NCBI RefSeq assembly: GCF_902830275.1
Contig: NZ_CADESW010000024.1
Coordinates: 1-64,000, forward strand
DNA: 64,000 nucleotides
Origin: Burkholderia stagnalis
GTDB taxonomy: Bacteria; Pseudomonadota; Gammaproteobacteria; Burkholderiales; Burkholderiaceae
Reading direction: 5' to 3'
Each line of letters opens with the position of its first letter. Position 1 is the stretch's first letter. Shown one piece after another: positions 44,264 to 53,981 of this stretch. The notes under the pieces are model-generated. The model worked only from the letters and a program-made list of their open reading frames with translations. It had not been told where the DNA came from and did no database searches. The position numbers and the translations under genes were made by a program.

Positions 44264-45289
44264 TCATTTGGACAGCGTCGCGCGCACCGTGTACTCGCCT
44301 TGCGTCGCGTCGTGCTCGTGCCGCACGAAATAGCGCGACGCATCCACGTCGGCGGGCATCGGCTCGACCGGGTAGCCGTGCTTTTCCCATGCGTCGAGGC
44401 CGCCCTTCAGCGCCTTGATGTGATGCGCCATCTGCTTGCGCTGCAACTGCGCGACGATGCGCTTCGCGGTCGCCTCGTTCGGGCACACGCAATAGACGAC
44501 GATCGGCCGCTTCAGCAGCTCGGGATCGAGCAGCTCCGGCGAATCGAGATCCAGCGGCACCGCGCCGGCGATCCGGTAAGGCTCGCGTTCGCGCACCCCG
44601 CGCGGCCGCGCGTCGAAGATCAGCGGCGGCTCGTCCGACGTCATCATCTCGGCGAGCTGCGGCGGCGAGATGCGCATCTGCGCGAGCCAGCGCCGGAACT
44701 GCACGCGGCGCACCCAGCGGTACAGCAGGAACGTGATGAAGATCGCGAGGAACGCGTCGAGGATCGTCCCGCCGCTCGAGCGCACCCACAGCACGAACTG
44801 GACGATCTGGTCGTGAATCGCCGCGCCGCCGATGAGCCAGAACCCGGCCCACAGCGAAGCGCCGGCCAGATCCCACAGCAGGAACACGCCGACGCCGATC
44901 GCCGTCGTGCCGAGCAGCGGCGCGGACACGAGGCCGAGACCCGGCAGGAACTTGGCGAGCACGAGCAGCGGCGCGCCGTGGCGTTCGAACACATTGCGCG
45001 CGAAGCGCAGCGTCGTGTCGAGCGACAGCGAGAAGCGCACCAGCGCGTTGATCAGGCGCCGGCCGCGGGTGCGGCCCATGAAGAACCACAGCGAATCGGC
45101 CAGCATCGTCGCGCCGACGGCCGCCACGAACATGCTCACGTACGACGCCTGCCCCATCGCCGCCATCGTGCCGCCGAGGATCAGCATCGGCACGGCCGGC
45201 ACGGGCACGCCGAGCTGCGTGATCAGCACGCTCGCGAACACGGCCCACGGGCCGAGCGATGACGGAATCGCAACGGGAAAGTGCCACAC
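44264..45289 (-). CDS. DedA-family membrane protein fused to a rhodanese domain
   Basis: 341 residues. N-terminal DedA/SNARE-associated domain (QLGVPVPAVPMLILGGTMAA, FLPGLGLVSAPLLG) with several TM helices, then a cytoplasmic rhodanese-like domain from about 235 with the active-site loop VVYCVCPNEATAKR. DedA proteins act as lipid flippases and in envelope homeostasis. The start is probably the GTG at 45289 because AGGAG lies 7 bases before it; the ATG at 45310 has no such site. The fusion is known in proteobacteria. Confidence 0.88.
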   Translation of the reverse strand: MWHFPVAIPSSLGPWAVFASVLITQLGVPVPAVPMLILGGTMAAMGQASYVSMFVAAVGATMLADSLWFFMGRTRGRRLINALVRFSLSLDTTLRFARNVFERHGAPLLVLAKFLPGLGLVSAPLLGTTAIGVGVFLLWDLAGASLWAGFWLIGGAAIHDQIVQFVLWVRSSGGTILDAFLAIFITFLLYRWVRRVQFRRWLAQMRISPPQLAEMMTSDEPPLIFDARPRGVREREPYRIAGAVPLDLDSPELLDPELLKRPIVVYCVCPNEATAKRIVAQLQRKQMAHHIKALKGGLDAWEKHGYPVEPMPADVDASRYFVRHEHDATQGEYTVRATLSK

Positions 45290-45480
45290 GGCGGCGCTCC
45301 TGGATGACATGCGGGCCGAATCGGCTAAGCCGGCCATCGACCGGCGGTGCAACGACTGCCGCGGCACTTCCGCAGCTGGAACGGCATGAACGGCATTCTA
45401 AACGGGTTTGATGAACGCCGCGCGGCGCAGCCTTGCGCGCCGCGCGGGTTTTGCCGCCCGCGTGCGGCCGCCCGCGAGCG

Positions 45481-46551
45481 TCACGCAGCAGGCGCGGACG
45501 GCCCCGACGGGCCCGCGGACGTGCCGCACGACGGGCAGAACCGGCTGAACGCGTTCTTGCGCGTGCGGCACTGCCCGCAGGCGTTGAACACGCAGATCCC
45601 GCAGTGCGGGCAGAAATTCGCGTTCGGATCGGCGGTGTCGAGCGGCCGCTCGCAGCCGGGGCACACCTTCTTCGCGATGCGCGCATACGCGGTCACGAAA
45701 TCGATCGCCTCGCGCCGCGACACGTCGGGCTGCTGCTCCTCGCGGCGCTTCTGTTCGAGGTAGCGCGACAGCGCGCGGATCGCGTACTGCCCGACCGCCA
45801 CCGTCAGCACGATGCCGACGATATAGCGCACGTAGCCGCCGTAGCTCGGCAGATACGGCACCAGCTCGACGAAGAACCCATACAGCGCAAAGAAAATGAA
45901 GCCCCACACGAACGGCCAGTAGCGGCTGCCGCGCTTCTTCGCGAACAGCCAGCCGGCGGCCAGCAGCAGCGGCAGCGTGAACAGCAGCCGGATGCCGAAC
46001 ACGCGCAGTTCCTGCTTGCGCTGCGCCGCGTCGAGCCTGCGGTCCGCGTCGGTTTCGAGTTTGGCGAGCGCGAGCCGCGCGGCGCCCTGCTCCCGTTCAA
46101 GCCCCTGCGCGGCTTGCCTCAGCGCGCCGATGCGGGCCTGCGCATCGCGTTCGCGCTGCGTCGCCGCCTCGAGCGCACGGGCATGCGCGATCACGGCCGG
46201 ATCCTGCTCGGCCCGCTCGGTCGCATGGCGGGTCGCGATCTCCGCGCGGAACGCTTCGCGCGCCTGCCGCGTGTCCTGCTCGGCGGCCGTCAGCAGCAGC
46301 GACGCCTGCTCGGTCGCGTCGCGGTTCGCGTTCAGGTCGGCCTGCAGTTTGGTGAGCGTCTGGCGCAGCGGCACGGCCGCCTGCCGGTCGATAAACGCCT
46401 CGCGGTCGAGCGACACCTCGACGCGCGGCAGATCGCCGACGATCAGCCCGCCGAGCCCGATCAGGAAGCCGGCGAACACCACGGCGATGATCCATAGCGC
46501 GCGCTGGAACCACACCTCGGCCAGTCGCAGTCCCTTTGTCGATATTGTCAT
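45481..46551 (-). CDS. membrane protein with coiled coil and C-terminal zinc ribbon
   Basis: 356 residues. TM1 at 17-40, a periplasmic coiled-coil region at roughly 55-170 rich in Ala, Glu, Gln and Arg, then three TM helices (about 185-270) and a C-terminal double zinc ribbon with CPGCERP, CPHCGICVFNACGQC and CPSCG. I do not recognise a named family. The layout suggests an envelope sensor or scaffold with a cytoplasmic metal-binding tail. Neighbouring stress genes are the only functional hint. Confidence 0.8.
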   Translation of the reverse strand: MTISTKGLRLAEVWFQRALWIIAVVFAGFLIGLGGLIVGDLPRVEVSLDREAFIDRQAAVPLRQTLTKLQADLNANRDATEQASLLLTAAEQDTRQAREAFRAEIATRHATERAEQDPAVIAHARALEAATQRERDAQARIGALRQAAQGLEREQGAARLALAKLETDADRRLDAAQRKQELRVFGIRLLFTLPLLLAAGWLFAKKRGSRYWPFVWGFIFFALYGFFVELVPYLPSYGGYVRYIVGIVLTVAVGQYAIRALSRYLEQKRREEQQPDVSRREAIDFVTAYARIAKKVCPGCERPLDTADPNANFCPHCGICVFNACGQCRTRKNAFSRFCPSCGTSAGPSGPSAPAA

Positions 46552-46744
46552 GTTGGTTGGGTTCCATGAGCGCCGGCTGCGCGCCCGGCGGTGAACGGGA
46601 GGGGCTACGGGGAGGATGCTGCCAGATGTGCGCGGCGCGGCGCAACTTCCGCGCGGCGCGGTGAAGGGCGTGCAGAAAACGTGCGGCCACGGCGGCGCGC
46701 GCCGCGTCGCCGTGGCTTGACTACGCTCGCCTGCGGGCCGCCGC

Positions 46745-47215
46745 CTACGCGGGCGGCGTCGCGACCTGCTCGTTGTGCCGCACCATCAGCACCGGCCGGT
46801 CCGCGGAGCGCAGCAGCGATTCCGCGACGCTGCCGGCCAGCAGCCGGCGCAGCCCGTGCCGCCCGCTCGTGCCCATCACGATCAGGTCGGCGTCGGCTTC
46901 AGCCGCCGTGCGCATCAGCACCGCCGCGATGTCCTCGCCGTACGCGTCGAGCGCGCGCACCGTGCCCGGCACGCGGCTCGCGTCGAGCGTGGCCTTCGCG
47001 CCATCGAGCACGGCGGTCACGGCTTCGGCCGACGTCGGCTCGACGTCGCGTGTATCCGCGAAACTCGCGTCGACGTCCACGAGCTGCTGCTTGTGCTCGA
47101 CGACATACGCGCAGGTGATCGCGCCGCCGGACGCGGACGCGATCCTGATCGCCTCATCCAGCGCCAGACGCGCGCTGGGGCTGTCGTCGAGCGCCACGAA
47201 AATCCGCTTGTACAT
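46745..47215 (-). CDS. universal stress protein (single domain)
   Basis: 156 residues, one UspA domain: YKRIFVALDDSPSARLALDE at the N-terminus and the nucleotide-binding VMGTSGRHGLRRLLAGSVAE near the C-terminus. GGGAGGG lies 8 bases before the ATG at 47215. An FNR-like dyad lies about 130 bases upstream and could control this gene and the divergent sensor kinase gene. Confidence 0.94.
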   Translation of the reverse strand: MYKRIFVALDDSPSARLALDEAIRIASASGGAITCAYVVEHKQQLVDVDASFADTRDVEPTSAEAVTAVLDGAKATLDASRVPGTVRALDAYGEDIAAVLMRTAAEADADLIVMGTSGRHGLRRLLAGSVAESLLRSADRPVLMVRHNEQVATPPA

Positions 47216-47346
47216 GGTCCGACCCTCCCATAGGAAATCCGTTTCGAATCCGCTGGCCGGCGCCGGCCCGTTCGCGCCCACATCACGCACGCGAATCGGC
47301 CGCGCCGGCCACCCATTCAGTCTGGCCCCACGCGCGTCGGTCGCCG

Positions 47347-47360
47347 TTGACGCGGGTCAA
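47347..47360. promoter_or_regulatory. FNR/ANR-like palindrome between USP and sensor kinase genes
   Basis: TTGAC-GCGG-GTCAA, a perfect 5-4-5 dyad that matches TTGAT-N4-ATCAA with one symmetrical change per half. It sits in the divergent 47216-47546 region, which holds no gene and has AT-rich patches near 47400-47460. Confidence 0.5.
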
Positions 47361-47546
47361 GCATGCGCCGCGCCCCGTCGCATCGGATGATTTGCAGCTT
47401 TTTCTGCTGACCCCATTACAAAAAACGCGCAAAACGCGCACAATTTCATCTTGTAAACAGATACCGCCAAACATCGGGTGCCGGCCGCGCCCGGTATTCC
47501 CACGCTGCCCATGTGCCAGGGCGGCCTCGGAGAGAGTGGCCCGTAG

Positions 47547-49673
47547 ATGACCGCCAGCGGAACCCCAATGCGCGACGCCCGACCGTCCACGCGCTATCAG
47601 TCCATGTTACGCCAGCCGCTTGCGGCTGGCGTCGCCGCGCTCGTCGTCGGCGCAGTGCTGTCGCTGTGCGTCGCGCTGCTGGTGCGCGAGCAATGGCAAA
47701 GCACCATCCACGCCCGCTTCGAGCGCCGCACCTCGCACGTGACGGCGATGCTGCGCCACGAACTGCAGGCCGGCGTCGCCGTGCTCGAAAGCGCGCGCGG
47801 CGCGCTCGCCCTCACGCCGCAGATGACGCTGGAGCAGTGGCGCCAGTATGTCGACGCGCTGAATCTCGACAATGGCCGCTCGCCGGTCAGGCAGCTCGGC
47901 TATGCGCCGCTGTCGCCCGAGGCGCGCGTGCTGCTCGCGGGCGCCGGCGCCCCCACGGCCGAGCCGCTCGCCGTCGCGACGCTGAGCGCGCCCGCGTCGG
48001 CGGCGCCCGTCGCACGCTTCGGCGGGCCCGACACGGCGTCGTTGCGGCGCGCCGTGCAGACCGGCAATGCCGCGCTGGGCGTCCACTCCACCGATGACGA
48101 CACCACCCGCGACGGGCGCACCGTCACGCTGTTCCTGCCCGTCGCCGACGAGCCGGCCCCCGCCACGCCGGCCAAACCGGGCACGGTGCGGGACGCCGCG
48201 ATCGACGGCGTGCTGTTCGCCGCACTCAGCCCGCAGCGGCTGATCGAGCGCGCGCTCGACTCGGAACGCGGGATCGACCTTCGCGTAAGCGCGGACGGCG
48301 ACCCGCGGCCGATCTTCAGCGCGGAAACCTCCACCGAGGAAGCCTTCGCGTCGCCCGACCTGATGCGCCAGACCGACGTGCTGGTGTTCGGCGGCAGCAC
48401 CCTGAAGCTCGATTATTCGGCGGACGGCCGGCCCGGCGCGACCGGCGCGCAGCGCGCGGCGGGCACGGTGCTCACGGCGGGCCTGCTCGCGTCGCTCGCG
48501 CTCGCGGCGCTCGTGTACGTGCTGCTGCGCGGCCGGCCGGGGTCCGCCGCGGACGTCGGCGCCCGCAGCAGCGGCATCCTCAACGAGGCGCGGATGATGG
48601 GCATCATCCGCTCGTCGATGGAGGCGATCATCACGATCGACGAGAAGCAGACGGTCGTGATCTTCAACCCGATGGCTGAACAGGTGTTCGGCGTATCCGC
48701 GATGGAGGCGATCGGCGCGCCGCTGTCGCGCTTCATCCCGGAGCGGTTCCGCGCCGCGCACGCGAAGCACGTCGACCAGTTCGGCGTGACGGGCGTGTCC
48801 GAGCGGCAGATGGGCCGCCAGCGCGTGCTGTTCGGGCTGCGCGGCAACGGCGAGGAATTCCCGATCGAGGCGTCGATCTCGCAGATCCGCGATGCGTCCG
48901 GCAAGCTCTACACGGTAATGCTGCGCGACATCACCGAGCGCGTGCGCGCCGAGAACGCGCTGAAGCAATCGCGCGAGGAGCTGCGCGAGCTGTCGGCGAA
49001 CCTGCAGAACGTGCGTGAGGAAGAGAAGACGCGCATCGCGCGCGAGCTGCACGACGATCTCGGCCAGCAGCTCACCGCGCTGAAGATGGACCTGTCCGTC
49101 GTCGAGCACCAGTTGCGGGCGCCCGACGCGGTGCAGCCGCGCGAGGACGTGCTCGTCCACCTGCAGGGCATGCGGCGGCTGATCGATGCGACGGTCGCAT
49201 CGGTGCGGCGCATCGCGGCCGACCTGCGGCCGGTGATGCTCGACGATCTCGGCCTCGTGCCGGCGATCGAATGGCTCGCGAACGATTTCACGAACCGCTA
49301 CGGGATCAATGTCGAGCGCAACATCGAGACCGGCGGCCTCGCCTTCACCAATGCGGGCGCGACGACGCTGTTCCGCATCGTCCAGGAGGCGCTGACCAAC
49401 GTCGCGCGCCACGCCGACGCGACGCGGGTCGCGCTGACGCTCGACATCGAGAGCGGCTTCTGCGTGCTGCGCATCGCCGACAACGGCCGCGGCGCGGCGC
49501 CCGTCACCGGGACGGCGACGCACGAGGAGAAGTCGTTCGGGCTGATCGGCATCCGCGAGCGCGCCCACATGCTCGGCGGCAGCGTGACGATCGACACCGC
49601 CCTCGCGCGCGGCTTCTCGATCACCGTCGCGTTTCCGCTGACCACGATTCAACAGGAAACTTCAACCATATGA
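47547..49673 (+). CDS. hybrid-free sensor histidine kinase with CHASE-like and PAS domains
   Basis: 708 residues. TM1 at about 25-47, a periplasmic CHASE-like sensor (QWRQYVDALNLDNGRSPV), TM2 near 310-330, a PAS domain (IITIDEKQTVVIFNPMAEQV), then a HisKA_3 domain with phospho-acceptor His502 in RIARELHDDLGQQ and an HATPase with DNGRG. This is the NarX/DegS branch that signals to LuxR-type regulators. Its stop codon overlaps the start of the response-regulator gene (ATGA). The signal is unknown; the FNR-like site and stress neighbours suggest redox or oxygen. Confidence 0.94.
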   Translation: MTASGTPMRDARPSTRYQSMLRQPLAAGVAALVVGAVLSLCVALLVREQWQSTIHARFERRTSHVTAMLRHELQAGVAVLESARGALALTPQMTLEQWRQYVDALNLDNGRSPVRQLGYAPLSPEARVLLAGAGAPTAEPLAVATLSAPASAAPVARFGGPDTASLRRAVQTGNAALGVHSTDDDTTRDGRTVTLFLPVADEPAPATPAKPGTVRDAAIDGVLFAALSPQRLIERALDSERGIDLRVSADGDPRPIFSAETSTEEAFASPDLMRQTDVLVFGGSTLKLDYSADGRPGATGAQRAAGTVLTAGLLASLALAALVYVLLRGRPGSAADVGARSSGILNEARMMGIIRSSMEAIITIDEKQTVVIFNPMAEQVFGVSAMEAIGAPLSRFIPERFRAAHAKHVDQFGVTGVSERQMGRQRVLFGLRGNGEEFPIEASISQIRDASGKLYTVMLRDITERVRAENALKQSREELRELSANLQNVREEEKTRIARELHDDLGQQLTALKMDLSVVEHQLRAPDAVQPREDVLVHLQGMRRLIDATVASVRRIAADLRPVMLDDLGLVPAIEWLANDFTNRYGINVERNIETGGLAFTNAGATTLFRIVQEALTNVARHADATRVALTLDIESGFCVLRIADNGRGAAPVTGTATHEEKSFGLIGIRERAHMLGGSVTIDTALARGFSITVAFPLTTIQQETSTI

Positions 49674-50317
49674 TCAAGGTGCTCATCGCCGACGACCATA
49701 CGCTCGTGCGCGACGGGTTGCGGCACATTCTGCAGAACGCCAGCGGCTTCGAGGTCGCGGGCGAGGCCTGGGACGGCCCGACGACGATCGCGCTCGTGCG
49801 CGCAACCCCCGCGCAGGTGCTGGTGCTCGACTTGTCGATGCCGGGGCGCAACGGCGTCGAGCTCATCAAGCAGATCAAGGACGAAAAACCGGCGCTGCGC
49901 GTGCTCGTGCTGACGATGCACGCCGAACAGCAGTACGCGGTGCGCGCGTTTCGCGCGGGCGCGTCCGGCTATCTGACGAAGGAAAGCGCCAGCGCCGAGC
50001 TGGTCGGCGCGGTGTCGAAGGTCGCGTCGGGCGGCGTGTACGTGAGCCTCGCGATGGCCGAGCAGTTCGCGCAAAGCCTGAACGAACCGGCCGAGACGCT
50101 GCCGCACCAGCGGCTGTCCGACCGCGAGTTCGACGTGTTCCGTCGCATCGCCGCCGGGCAGACGCTGACCGAGATCGCGCAGGCGCTGTGCGTGAGCGCG
50201 AAGACGGTCAGCACGTACAAGACCCGGATTCTCGAAAAGATGCAGATGCCGCACGAGGCCGCGCTGGTGCGCTACGCGATGCGGCACAAGCTGCTCGACG
50301 AGACGGACGACGTCTAG
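49670..50317 (+). CDS. NarL/FixJ-type response regulator
   Basis: 215 residues. Receiver domain with Asp54 as phosphorylation site (LVLDLSMPGRNG), Asp8-Asp9 acidic pocket and Lys in YLTKESAS; a C-terminal LuxR helix-turn-helix (LSDREFDVFRRIAAGQ, ALCVSAKTVSTYKTRI). The gene begins inside the kinase gene's stop region (4-base overlap), so the pair is translationally coupled. Probably activates stress or respiratory genes, including perhaps its neighbours. Confidence 0.95.
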   Translation: MIKVLIADDHTLVRDGLRHILQNASGFEVAGEAWDGPTTIALVRATPAQVLVLDLSMPGRNGVELIKQIKDEKPALRVLVLTMHAEQQYAVRAFRAGASGYLTKESASAELVGAVSKVASGGVYVSLAMAEQFAQSLNEPAETLPHQRLSDREFDVFRRIAAGQTLTEIAQALCVSAKTVSTYKTRILEKMQMPHEAALVRYAMRHKLLDETDDV

Positions 50318-50359
50318 CCGCGGCAGGCGGCACATGGCCGCCGCGCCGTCATCCCGCTG

Positions 50360-50761
50360 TCACTTCGCCGGCACCGGGCACGCGAGGTCGCCCTCCTCGC
50401 ACGACAGGTAGCCCTGCAGGCTCTCGGTGCGCGCTTTCGTCAGATCGTCGAGGCACATCGACACCACCATCGGATAGACGCTGCCGCCCTCCGCGCCCGC
50501 GCTCGAGAAGCCGCATTCGGCATCGCGGTATGCGACCCACGCACGCTGCGCCGACACGAGCTTGTCCGCAAGCGGACGGTTGTCTCGCACGCGCGTGGTG
50601 ACGGCCTGGTAGGCGCGGTTCAGTTCCGCGTCGGATTTCTTGTATGCGCGATCGGCGCACGCGCTCATCGCCGCCTGGTCGGGCGCATTCGCGCAGTTCG
50701 CCTGCGCATGGGCGTTCGCTGCCATCGCCAGCGACAGCAGCAAACCGGTCAAGACACGCAT
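50360..50761 (-). CDS. LprI-like (DUF1311) periplasmic protein
   Basis: 133 residues. Signal peptide MRVLTGLLLSLAMAANAHAQ, then an LprI/DUF1311 domain with conserved Cys residues and the typical SAQRAWVAYRDAECGF motif. Some members inhibit lysozyme. AAGGAG lies 6 bases before the ATG at 50761. Convergent with the response-regulator gene. Confidence 0.88.
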   Translation of the reverse strand: MRVLTGLLLSLAMAANAHAQANCANAPDQAAMSACADRAYKKSDAELNRAYQAVTTRVRDNRPLADKLVSAQRAWVAYRDAECGFSSAGAEGGSVYPMVVSMCLDDLTKARTESLQGYLSCEEGDLACPVPAK

Positions 50762-51158
50762 GGATGCTCCTTGTTGTTCGTTGATGTGTGGAACCCGATG
50801 CCGGGACGGCCGCCCTGCCGTGCCTCGGAGCACGGCGCCGCGCGCCGGGCCGGCGCGCTCGCATGCGCATCGGCCGCCGTGGCGCGGCGACATCGACGGC
50901 GATGCTAGCGCACGCCCGCGCGCTTGTCAGCCGCTGCCCGCACGCCGCGGCACGCGCTTGAATATCGCCCTTGCCCGCCTACACTGGAAAATCGATACGC
51001 CGCTTCGGTCCCGATATCGCATCCATCCCGCGTTCCCCACACCCGCTGCATTCCTCAGCGCATTCCGCCATCGCATCGCCGCCGCGGCCCGACCTCCTGC
51101 CGGCCGCCCGTCGCTGCATCGCGCACGGCGCGCTCGCCTGACCACGAAGGAGGCAACA
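50762..51158. other. gap upstream of the DUF1326 gene
   Basis: About 400 bases of high-GC sequence with no supported coding region on either strand. The divergent promoters of the LprI-like and DUF1326 genes should lie here. Confidence 0.4.
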
Positions 51159-51761
51159 ATGAGCTATCACCTGGAAGGCCGTCTGCTGGAGGTCTGCAAT
51201 TGCCGCGTGCTGTGTCCGTGCTGGATCGGCGAGGATCCCGATTTCGGCACCTGCGACACGATCGTCTCGTGGCACATGGACAAGGGCACCGTCGACGGCG
51301 TCGACGTCAGCGGCTGCACGATCGCCGCCGTCTGCCACGTGCCCGGCAACATCCTGCAGGGCAACTGGACCGCCGCGATCTACATCAACGACACCGCGTC
51401 GGACGAGCAGGAGAAGGCGCTGCTGAAGGTCTACACGGGCCAGGCCGGCGGGCCGATCGCCGATCTCGCGAAGCTGATCGGCACCGTCGTGTCGGTCGAG
51501 CGCGCGCCGATCACGTTCGACGTCGTCGGCGCGAAGGGCACGCTGAAGATCGGCACCGACTACCACGCGGAACTCGAGCCGTACCTCGGCCCGAGCGGCG
51601 CGCCGACGACGCTGACCGACACCGTGTTCTCGACCGTGCCCGGCGCGCCCGTGTTCGTCGGCAAGGCGCCTGTCTATCGCTCGAAGAATGCGGCGATCGG
51701 CATCGACGTCAACCTGACGAACCACAACGCGCTGCAGAGCACCTTCCTGTTCGACGCCTGA
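51159..51761 (+). CDS. DUF1326 protein
   Basis: 200 residues. The Cys-rich N-terminus EVCNCRVLCPCWIGEDPD (Cys13, 15, 19, 21) and DFGTCDTIVSWHM are typical of DUF1326, a family of unknown function. GAAGGAGG lies 6-8 bases before the ATG. It is followed by a DUF2182 membrane protein gene; the two families commonly occur together, perhaps in metal handling. Confidence 0.88.
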   Translation: MSYHLEGRLLEVCNCRVLCPCWIGEDPDFGTCDTIVSWHMDKGTVDGVDVSGCTIAAVCHVPGNILQGNWTAAIYINDTASDEQEKALLKVYTGQAGGPIADLAKLIGTVVSVERAPITFDVVGAKGTLKIGTDYHAELEPYLGPSGAPTTLTDTVFSTVPGAPVFVGKAPVYRSKNAAIGIDVNLTNHNALQSTFLFDA

Positions 51762-51818
51762 ACAGCGCCGCACGCCGCGCGAACCGGCTGCGTTCGCGCG
51801 GCGGCGACGAAACCGGCC

Positions 51819-52619
51819 ATGGCCGCGCTGCCGCATCGACGCGCGCATTTGCGCATCTTCCCGCTCGTGCTCGCGAGCCTCGTCGCGCTCGCGTGGGCCG
51901 CGCTGTGGGCGTGGACGCGCAGCCCGTACGGCCGCTACCTCGAACATGACGGCTGGACCGCGTCCGGGCCGGCCGCCGCGCTGTGCCGCGCGCTGCCCGG
52001 TGGCGCGGTATGGCTGCCGGCCGTGTTCTCCGCGGCCGCATGGACGCTGATGATTCTCGCGATGATGCTGCCGACCACGCTGTCGCTGTTCAACGCGTTC
52101 GCGCGCATCGTCGCGGGCCGGCCGGACCGCGCACGCCTGCTCGTGCTGTTGGGCGCCGGCTACGTCGCGGTGTGGAGCGCGTTCGGGCTGCTCGCGCATG
52201 CGCTGCACGCGCTGCTGCTGGCCGGCGTCGCGCAGGTGCCGGCGCTCGCGTGGCGCGGCTGGGTGATCGGCGCGGCCGTGTTCGCCCTCGCCGGCGCGTT
52301 CCAGTTCAGTGCGCTGAAGACGCGCTGCCTCGACCGCTGCCGCACGCCGCTCAGTTTCGTGATCAGCCACTGGCGCGGTCGCGCGCCGCACCGCCAGGCG
52401 TTCGCGCTCGGCGGCCGGCACGGGCTGTTCTGCGTCGGCTGCTGCTGGGCGCTGATGCTGCTGATGTTCGTCGTCGGCGCAGGCAGCCTCGGCTGGATGC
52501 TCGCGCTCGCGGCCGCGATGGCGGTCGAGAAGAACGTCGCGTGGGGGCGGCGGCTCACCGCCCCGCTCGGCTTCGCGCTGCTCGCCGGCGCGGCGCTGAT
52601 CGCCGCCGGCCATCTGTGA
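51819..52619 (+). CDS. DUF2182 integral membrane protein
   Basis: 266 residues, about seven TM helices. The segment AWTLMILAMMLPTTLSLFNA with Met-rich residues and KTRCLDRCRTPLSFV, then GLFCVGCCWALMLLMF, are characteristic of DUF2182, often described as predicted metal-binding membrane proteins. Partner of the DUF1326 gene 57 bases upstream; the EamA gene begins 8 bases downstream. Confidence 0.88.
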   Translation: MAALPHRRAHLRIFPLVLASLVALAWAALWAWTRSPYGRYLEHDGWTASGPAAALCRALPGGAVWLPAVFSAAAWTLMILAMMLPTTLSLFNAFARIVAGRPDRARLLVLLGAGYVAVWSAFGLLAHALHALLLAGVAQVPALAWRGWVIGAAVFALAGAFQFSALKTRCLDRCRTPLSFVISHWRGRAPHRQAFALGGRHGLFCVGCCWALMLLMFVVGAGSLGWMLALAAAMAVEKNVAWGRRLTAPLGFALLAGAALIAAGHL

Positions 52620-52626
52620 GGCCGCG

Positions 52627-53538
52627 GTGCGCCCGCTCGCCACGTCCGATCCGGCCAGGCACGCCCAGCCCGTCGCGCGCACCGTGCTGCTGACGGCCGC
52701 CGCGATGCTGGCGTTCGCGTCGAATTCCCTGCTGTGCCGTCTCGCGCTGCACGACGCGCAGATCGACGCGGCCAGCTTCGGCAGCGTGCGCCTCGTCTCG
52801 GGCGCGCTGATGCTCGCGATCGTGGTTCGCGCGGGCGCGCGCCGCGCGCCGCCGCGCGTGGACTGGCTGGCTGCGACGATGCTGTTCGCGTATGTCGCGT
52901 GCTTCTCGTTCGCGTACCTGACGGTGAGCGCGGCGACCGGCGCGCTGATCCTGTTCGGCGCGGTTCAGTTGACGATGTTCGCGGCCGGGCTGTATGGCGG
53001 CGAACGGTTCGCCGCGTCGGGCTGGCTCGGGATGGGCGCTGCGGTCGCGGGGCTGCTGTACCTCGTGTCGCCTGGTGTGTCCGCGCCGACGCCGGCCGGC
53101 GTCGTGCTGATGTCGGCTGCCGGCATCGCGTGGGGCATTTATTCGCTGCGCGGGCGTGGGCTCGCCGATCCGCTCGCGGCCACTGCCGGCAACTTCCTGC
53201 GTGCCGCGCCGATGGCGCTGGTGTTGAGTGTGGTCGCGGCCGGGCGCTTTCATATGACGGCGCGGGGCGTGCTGCTGGCGGTGGCTTCCGGGGCGGTGAC
53301 GTCCGGTATCGGCTATGTGATCTGGTATGCGGCGTTGAAGCACCTCACTGCGATGCGGGCCGCCGCGGTGCAGTTGTCGGTGCCACCGATTGCGGCGGGC
53401 GGCGCGGTGCTGTTTCTTGCGGAGCAGCCGACTTGGCGGCTTGCGATCGCGTCGGCGGCGATTCTTGGGGGGATTGCGCTTGTGCTTGCGGGGCGGGCGA
53501 CGCTTCAGATCAGTCCGCCGCCCGATGGGCGTAAATGA
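52627..53538 (+). CDS. EamA/DMT-family transporter
   Basis: 303 residues, 10 TM helices in two EamA repeats (e.g. AMLAFASNSLLCRLALHD and VASGAVTSGIGYVIWYAALK). Drug/metabolite exporter of the inner membrane; substrate unknown. The GTG start at 52627 follows GAGG by 5 bases. The G-rich codon choice in the last 200 bases (TTGCGGAGC, GGGGGGATT) differs from the first part. This is the last core-like gene before the accessory island. Confidence 0.9.
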   Translation: MRPLATSDPARHAQPVARTVLLTAAAMLAFASNSLLCRLALHDAQIDAASFGSVRLVSGALMLAIVVRAGARRAPPRVDWLAATMLFAYVACFSFAYLTVSAATGALILFGAVQLTMFAAGLYGGERFAASGWLGMGAAVAGLLYLVSPGVSAPTPAGVVLMSAAGIAWGIYSLRGRGLADPLAATAGNFLRAAPMALVLSVVAAGRFHMTARGVLLAVASGAVTSGIGYVIWYAALKHLTAMRAAAVQLSVPPIAAGGAVLFLAEQPTWRLAIASAAILGGIALVLAGRATLQISPPPDGRK

Positions 53539-53650
53539 GCCGTGCGGTTGCCGTCGATCGGGTTTCTAGAAAGGTTTCCCGCGTGGGCTTTCGGCGTAAG
53601 GAGTTTCATCGAGGAATAACAGGAGAACACGGGGCAGACCGTCGGCGTTC

Positions 53651-53696
53651 GGCCATGAAGCGGCCGCTCGACCTCCGCGGCCAGTTCGTCGACAAT
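53651..53696. repeat. island dispersed repeat, copy 1
   Basis: GGCCATGAAGCGGCCGCTCGAC, 13 bases, then TCGTCGACAAT. Matches copies at 58794 and 60034 in order and spacing. It lies inside the 5' part of the open frame around 53535-53981, arguing that translation of that gene starts downstream of it. Confidence 0.55.
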
Positions 53697-53726
53697 GCAG
53701 CTGCGGAAGACGTCGAGCTCGGAGAT

Positions 53727-53981
53727 ATGGACAAAAATCGAGAGTTTTTTCTGCCGTTCGGAATCGACCTTAGGGTTGAGGACGGTACCGCAAGTATCGA
53801 ATCCGACTTGCCGGAGTCGCTTCCTAGTCATAGCGACCCCGTCGAAAACGCGCGCATCGTTGGGGTCGTTGAAGGCGTCGAGCAATTGTTGCTTTCGCTG
53901 GCGCGTGTCGGTATCGATTTATCCAATCCACAGTTCGCGCAGGCAATCCATGACTGCGTAGCCAACTTGCAATCTGGCTGA
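53727..53981 (+). CDS. hypothetical small protein
   Basis: 84 residues from MDKNREFFLPFGIDL to NLQSG. Acidic, helical C-terminal half (NARIVGVVEGVEQLLLSLAR). The frame is open from 53535, giving up to 148 residues, but the extra part is Arg-rich and contains the dispersed repeat, so I prefer the internal ATG. No family recognised. Confidence 0.4.
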   Translation: MDKNREFFLPFGIDLRVEDGTASIESDLPESLPSHSDPVENARIVGVVEGVEQLLLSLARVGIDLSNPQFAQAIHDCVANLQSG

